A stretch of 44,232 nucleotides of DNA from assembly GCA_937876205.1 (NCBI GenBank), contig CALEII010000048.1, positions 1 to 44,232 on the forward strand, written 5' to 3'. The first letter of the stretch is position 1. The number at the start of each line of letters is the position of its first letter. Below the pieces are notes generated by a model. That model was not told the origin of the DNA, did no database searches, and was given only the letters and a program-made list of their open reading frames with translations. Shown here in pieces: positions 41,418-44,232 of the stretch. The position numbers and the translations under genes are program-made. This DNA comes from an uncultured Clostridia bacterium (GTDB taxonomy: Bacteria > Bacillota > Clostridia > Oscillospirales > Acutalibacteraceae).

Positions 41418-42346
41418 TTATTGCTTTTTTACCTCTTTTTTCAGTCGGACAAAATTAAGATCTTCCCAAAGGGGTACAATATGCCCTCCTTTAAGTCTCA
41501 TTGCTGCTTCGTGCATAGCGGCATAATAGGCAACTCTGAAATCAGCAAAATCCGATGTTTCACATTTTCTTTTGTATGTTTCATAAAGACCGTAAGCATC
41601 GCCCCACATATTGCGAAGCTGAAACAAATCGTATTCTCTGTCTGCCCACATACTGCCGCACGGATCTATAAAAGCTACAAGCTCAAAGGTTTTCGGGTCT
41701 GCCATTATGTTCATTATATTGACATCACCGTGAATAAGCACAGCCTTTGTATTTTCTTCGGGCAAGTTGTTGAAAAGCTCTGTTGATTCCATAAGCAGCT
41801 GCAGCTTTTTCTTGCTGAATTTTCCGTTATCTGATAATTCTTTCAGAGCTGAGAGCCAAGGCTCCTGCTTCTCTTTTCTGAGTATTCATACCAACTATCA
41901 TATACAGGATTACCCAAAGTTCCAAACTTATCGTTTGTTACGCTATGCCATTGGAGCATACCCGAAATAACTTCATCGGCAAACTTCTGTTTCTGACTCC
42001 TACTCTTTAATAAAAACAACGGATTCAATACATTCTGACCTTGACAAAAGCTCATAGCTAAAATTGCCGTATTTTCGTCTTCATATATGAAAAGAACTTC
42101 GGGCATTTTCACATTTGTGTGCTCGGATAAGGTGCTGAGCTGAAGAGACTCTTCATGTTGCATTTTCTGTAGCTTGTAGGCTTTAACTGCAATAGTATCA
42201 CCGTCTGAAAGAACTGTTTTATAAACTCTGCCATAGCTTCCTCCACCTATAAATCTGAAGCTGACAACTTTTTTATTCAGTCTTTCAGAAATAATATCAG
42301 GTATTATTGCCGATAAATGCTTATCACTGTTATCAAGAATTCTCAT
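41418..42346 (-). pseudogene. Frameshifted APH-type phosphotransferase (copy 2)
   Basis: This is a close paralogue of the kinase at 33,108: same start M-x-I-L-D-N-S-D-K-H-L, same G-G-G-S-Y-G-R-V loop, H-G-D-V-N-I-M-N catalytic loop and F-I-D-P-C-G-S-M-W-A-D-R-E-Y-D. The frame breaks near 41,880. The N-terminal frame stops after about 167 residues and the remainder continues one frame over. Restoring one base in the T-A-C-T region (minus strand) rebuilds the paralogue's W-x10-P-W spacing exactly, so a single-base deletion is the simplest account. A sequencing error is possible. The start follows AGGAGG. It lies in an operon with AraC. Confidence 0.85.
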
Positions 42347-42374
42347 TATATATCCTCCTGTGCTTATCTGTTTG

Positions 42375-42475
42375 CCTCCCATCTTTATGATTTTAATAAT
42401 ATCATAAGATTTTTCAGAATTCAATGATTCCGGGATTTTCATATCTGCAATTCTAAATAATCAAGGAAAAGTAAA
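42375..42475 (-). promoter_or_regulatory. Duplicated promoter region of kinase copy 2
   Basis: On the minus strand TTGAAT, 17 bp, TATTAT is preceded by a ~50-bp block that closely matches the region upstream of the alpha/beta hydrolase (about 34,995-35,060), including CCTTGAT and ATATGAAAA segments. The copied promoter now precedes the kinase directly. Confidence 0.65.
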
Positions 42476-42499
42476 AAATCTGTATACCGTAGAATAAGC

Positions 42500-42590
42500 T
42501 CACAGGTCTGAATCAGTTAGGGACAAAAATAACAGAAACCCTTGATTTCTCAAGAGTTTCTGTATGGGGTGTCATTTCGTCCCCTAAAGA
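42500..42590. repeat. Palindromic repeat, copy D
   Basis: The 357-bp gap 42,347-42,703 holds the kinase promoter and this element. CACAGGTCTGAATC (T-arm-like) is followed by TTAGGGAC, then the 13-bp interrupted stem CAGAAAC...GTTTCTG (42533-42562), then GTCCCCTAA, which pairs with TTAGGGAC. The nested hairpin could terminate the GH16 lipoprotein mRNA on the minus strand. Confidence 0.6.
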
Positions 42591-42703
42591 TGTGTTTATG
42601 TAACGGAAATTAAACTTCATCCCTAACTAACTTATTAATCGGCTTTTTCATAGTTAAAGATATTCTCCTTTACAAATCGAGATCTATAAAAAATTCAGCA
42701 GGT

Positions 42704-43618
42704 TTACTCATAACCGTTTATATCTTTATAAACACGAACATAATCTATCAGCCATTCTATCGGATATTTATTTTCAGGTTCATCCCATCCGCTAAAATCT
42801 GAGTTGATATACATAGAAAGAATCATGCACATTCTGTATTGAGGCGACTCTTCGGTTTGAGCCACTTCTTTTCCGTCTACATAAAATGTTATTCCTTCAG
42901 GTCTCCAGTCCATTGCATAAGTGTGAAATTCGTTAATATAATTTTTTGAGAAACCCTTAAGATTAACTTTGCTTGACCATTCATTGAGATTAGGGTCATC
43001 CCAGGCATGTACCTTGGGTTCAAAAACTCCAGGGTTATCAAAGAATGTCTCCAATACATCTATTTCACCGTTCTGCCTGGATTTTATTCCGTCGGTATCA
43101 TCTTGTGCACCTATAAGCCACCAGGATACATATCCGCCACCCTTGGTGTCAGGCATCTTCATTCTTATTTCAAAATAACCATACTGAGTGGCATAACCTT
43201 CAAATGGTTCAACTTCCATTTGTTGCGCACCACCGGGATGCAGATAATTCTTTTCCAAAGTCTGAATACCATTTGCAATCCATAAAAGATTATCAGGATC
43301 AACTGAACCCGGCTGACCGCCAAAGTAATCCGGAGAATCTTTTGTTATATACAGATTAAGGCAACCGTTCTCAACCTTGTAACGTGCAGATGAGCCTGCT
43401 GTGTTGGCTGTACAGTGAGGCAGATACTGCGGCAACCAATGTTCTTCATCTAATTTACCGTCGTTAAATTCAGTGCTGAAATCAAGAACATAGCCTTCCT
43501 TTTCAGGAACTCCGTTCTCAACGGAACTTTCATCCGCAGGATTCACACCACAACCCGCTGACAACGAACTGACCAATATAGTTAATGCAAGTAACAAAGA
43601 TATTTTCTTCCTGTTCAT
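42704..43618 (-). CDS. GH16 family lipoprotein
   Basis: This 304-residue protein is a lipoprotein: basic N-terminus, hydrophobic stretch, then L-S-A-G-C with the lipidated Cys at residue 23, followed by an acidic Ser/Glu linker. The catalytic domain carries the GH16 signature as E-I-D-V-L-E, with nucleophile Glu185 and acid/base Glu190. It is thus tethered to the outer face of the membrane, unlike the released GH16 at 1,235, from which it also differs strongly in sequence. Endo-beta-glucanase or galactanase activity is likely; the substrate is unproven. It lies inside the repeat-flanked, AT-richer stretch with AraC, and may have been acquired with it. Confidence 0.88.
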   Translation of the reverse strand: MNRKKISLLLALTILVSSLSAGCGVNPADESSVENGVPEKEGYVLDFSTEFNDGKLDEEHWLPQYLPHCTANTAGSSARYKVENGCLNLYITKDSPDYFGGQPGSVDPDNLLWIANGIQTLEKNYLHPGGAQQMEVEPFEGYATQYGYFEIRMKMPDTKGGGYVSWWLIGAQDDTDGIKSRQNGEIDVLETFFDNPGVFEPKVHAWDDPNLNEWSSKVNLKGFSKNYINEFHTYAMDWRPEGITFYVDGKEVAQTEESPQYRMCMILSMYINSDFSGWDEPENKYPIEWLIDYVRVYKDINGYE

Positions 43619-43811
43619 AGTTCAATATCCTCAAAAAATTCTAATTTGTCAAATAAATTATACCATAACCTTAAAAATAAAACCATAGCTTTACAAAAAT
43701 AATATAAATAATTTTCTGAACATCTATAATACTAAAAGACCTCACTCTTTGCTTAGATACAGATTTGGTATTTGTGTAACATTTGAAAAACCTATATAAA
43801 ATATAAAAAAA

Positions 43812-43833
43812 CTTGATTTCTCAAGAGTTTCTG
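43812..43833. repeat. 22-bp exact copy of element D hairpin
   Basis: These 22 bases are identical to 42541-42562, which is the loop side of the copy D hairpin. Nearby at 43870-43884 is a separate palindrome TTCAGAC-G-GTCTGAA. The rest of the gene-free stretch 43,619-43,960 shows no gene; its last 120 bp are more GC-rich, like rRNA-operon flank. Confidence 0.7.
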
Positions 43834-43973
43834 AAAAAACGACCCTTACGGTCAGAAACATAGTTGCCTTTCAGACGGTCTGAAGCCCCTCTGAAATTCT
43901 CCCTGTTTCTTCCTACTCAAAGACCCCCTCAATCTGCCACCGGCAGCGGGTGTCTTTTCGCCAGTTAACAGCC

Positions 43974-44058
43974 GCAAATTCGCCTGCAGAAACACAAGGT
44001 TGTTGTTTTGAATCAATTTTAGGGCAAAAGAAAAAGCACACCGAATGGTGTGCTTTTC
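43974..44058 (-). repeat. Palindromic repeat copy B and tRNA terminator
   Basis: The 62-bp block matches copy A. Its right half is the hairpin CACACC-GAAT-GGTGTG with long A/T flanks, which on the minus strand ends the tRNA/rRNA transcript. The outer left arm is a decayed inverted copy of the tRNA-Asn 3' end, so the whole forms a ~45-bp-arm imperfect palindrome reaching into the tRNA. A further 13-bp match to the tRNA anticodon arm occurs at 43964-43976. Confidence 0.75.
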
Positions 44059-44061
44059 TTT

Positions 44062-44137
44062 TGGCTCCCCAAGTTGGACTCGAACCAACGACCCTGCGGT
44101 TAACAGCCGCATGCTCTACCGACTGAGCTATTGAGGA
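44062..44137 (-). tRNA. tRNA-Asn (GTT)
   Basis: On the minus strand the 76-nt gene has a 7-bp acceptor stem (TCCTCAA/TTGGGGA, one G-U), D-arm, anticodon loop CTGTTAA giving anticodon GTT, T-arm GGTTCGAGTCC and an encoded CCA. It follows the 5S rRNA, the usual place for tRNA-Asn in Firmicutes rRNA operons. Confidence 0.95.
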
Positions 44138-44148
44138 ATGTTTATACC

Positions 44149-44168
44149 GGACTATTAAAAGTCCGGTT
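44149..44168 (-). other. Spacer hairpin between 5S rRNA and tRNA
   Basis: CCGGACT and AGTCCGG form a 7-bp stem with a short loop between the 5S and tRNA genes. No U-tract follows, so it is more likely an RNA-processing stem than a terminator. Confidence 0.45.
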
Positions 44169-44173
44169 ATTGT

Positions 44174-44232
<59 letters not shown>

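Noticed and set aside
39928..44058. CRISPR array or integrated prophage in the repeat-rich end
   Set aside because: Repeats are few, unequal in spacing and palindromic with genes between them; there are no cas, integrase or phage genes.
43852..44112. An 86-codon frame overlapping tRNA-Asn
   Set aside because: It begins inside the tRNA and reads through the terminator repeat; such frames are a common artefact next to tRNA genes.
44149..44168. Hairpin between 5S rRNA and tRNA as a terminator
   Set aside because: No U-run follows it and the tRNA is expected to be co-transcribed, so I list it as a processing stem.

Overview
The window reads as a chromosomal segment of an uncultured, low-to-mid-GC Gram-positive gut anaerobe, probably Clostridia of the Oscillospirales/Ruminococcaceae type. 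This is inferred from AGGAGG-type ribosome binding sites, consensus TTGACA/TATAAT promoters, many short intrinsic terminators, Firmicutes-type FbaA and ECF proteins, and a large set of sugar-processing enzymes. Nearly everything is on the minus strand. The only clear plus-strand genes are a Gfo/Idh/MocA dehydrogenase (12,056) and a sialidase-fold protein (30,161), each divergent from a minus-strand gene. The right edge is the 3' end of a 5S rRNA followed by tRNA-Asn, so the window abuts an rRNA operon.

Layout. 0.1-2.2 kb: a CE15-like esterase and a secreted GH16, bracketed by two copies of one 31-bp palindrome. 2.2-5.5 kb: a translationally coupled operon of GPH symporter, M20 peptidase and YgjV-like membrane protein. 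5.6-7.8 kb: APC permease and histidine phosphatase. 7.9-12 kb: a GH2 enzyme with an unusual C-terminal tail, then an ECF S component and a DUF2804 protein. 12-15.3 kb: the dehydrogenase convergent with a GHL6/trimerisation-domain hydrolase. 15.5-16.1 kb: an XRE regulator with membrane and zinc-ribbon segments. 16.3-20.2 kb: an MFS carrier plus a GH36 enzyme fused to a five-helix membrane domain. 20.4-21.3 kb: a membrane protein of unknown role. 21.3-28 kb: a second operon of paralogous MFS carrier, GH127, GH63/MGH1-like, GH36-like and an orphan TipAS protein. 28.2-31.2 kb: a secreted beta-helix (GH110-like) protein divergent from the sialidase-fold protein. 31.3-38 kb: Nudix, transmembrane XRE regulator, APH-type kinase plus alpha/beta hydrolase, two proteins of unknown function, acetyltransferase, FbaA. 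38-39.8 kb: a second GH2. 40-43.6 kb: a more AT-rich, repeat-laden stretch with a DUF4288 protein, an AraC regulator, a frameshifted copy of the kinase and a lipoprotein GH16.

How it fits together. Only three glycan enzymes carry export signals (two GH16 and the beta-helix protein), and one GH36 is membrane-anchored. The other hydrolases lack signals and sit behind sugar carriers. This suggests a scavenging lifestyle: limited external cutting, import of oligosaccharides or glycosides by MFS/GPH carriers, intracellular debranching, and entry to glycolysis near FbaA. Exact substrates cannot be read from sequence.

The most unusual signals are: the membrane-GH36 fusion; the orphan TipAS domain at the end of a glycan operon; the paired palindromes at the left edge; a 12-bp inverted repeat framing a -10 box; a duplicated kinase locus that kept the promoter but lost its hydrolase; and a family of tRNA-T-arm-like palindromes confined to the last 4.2 kb beside tRNA-Asn.
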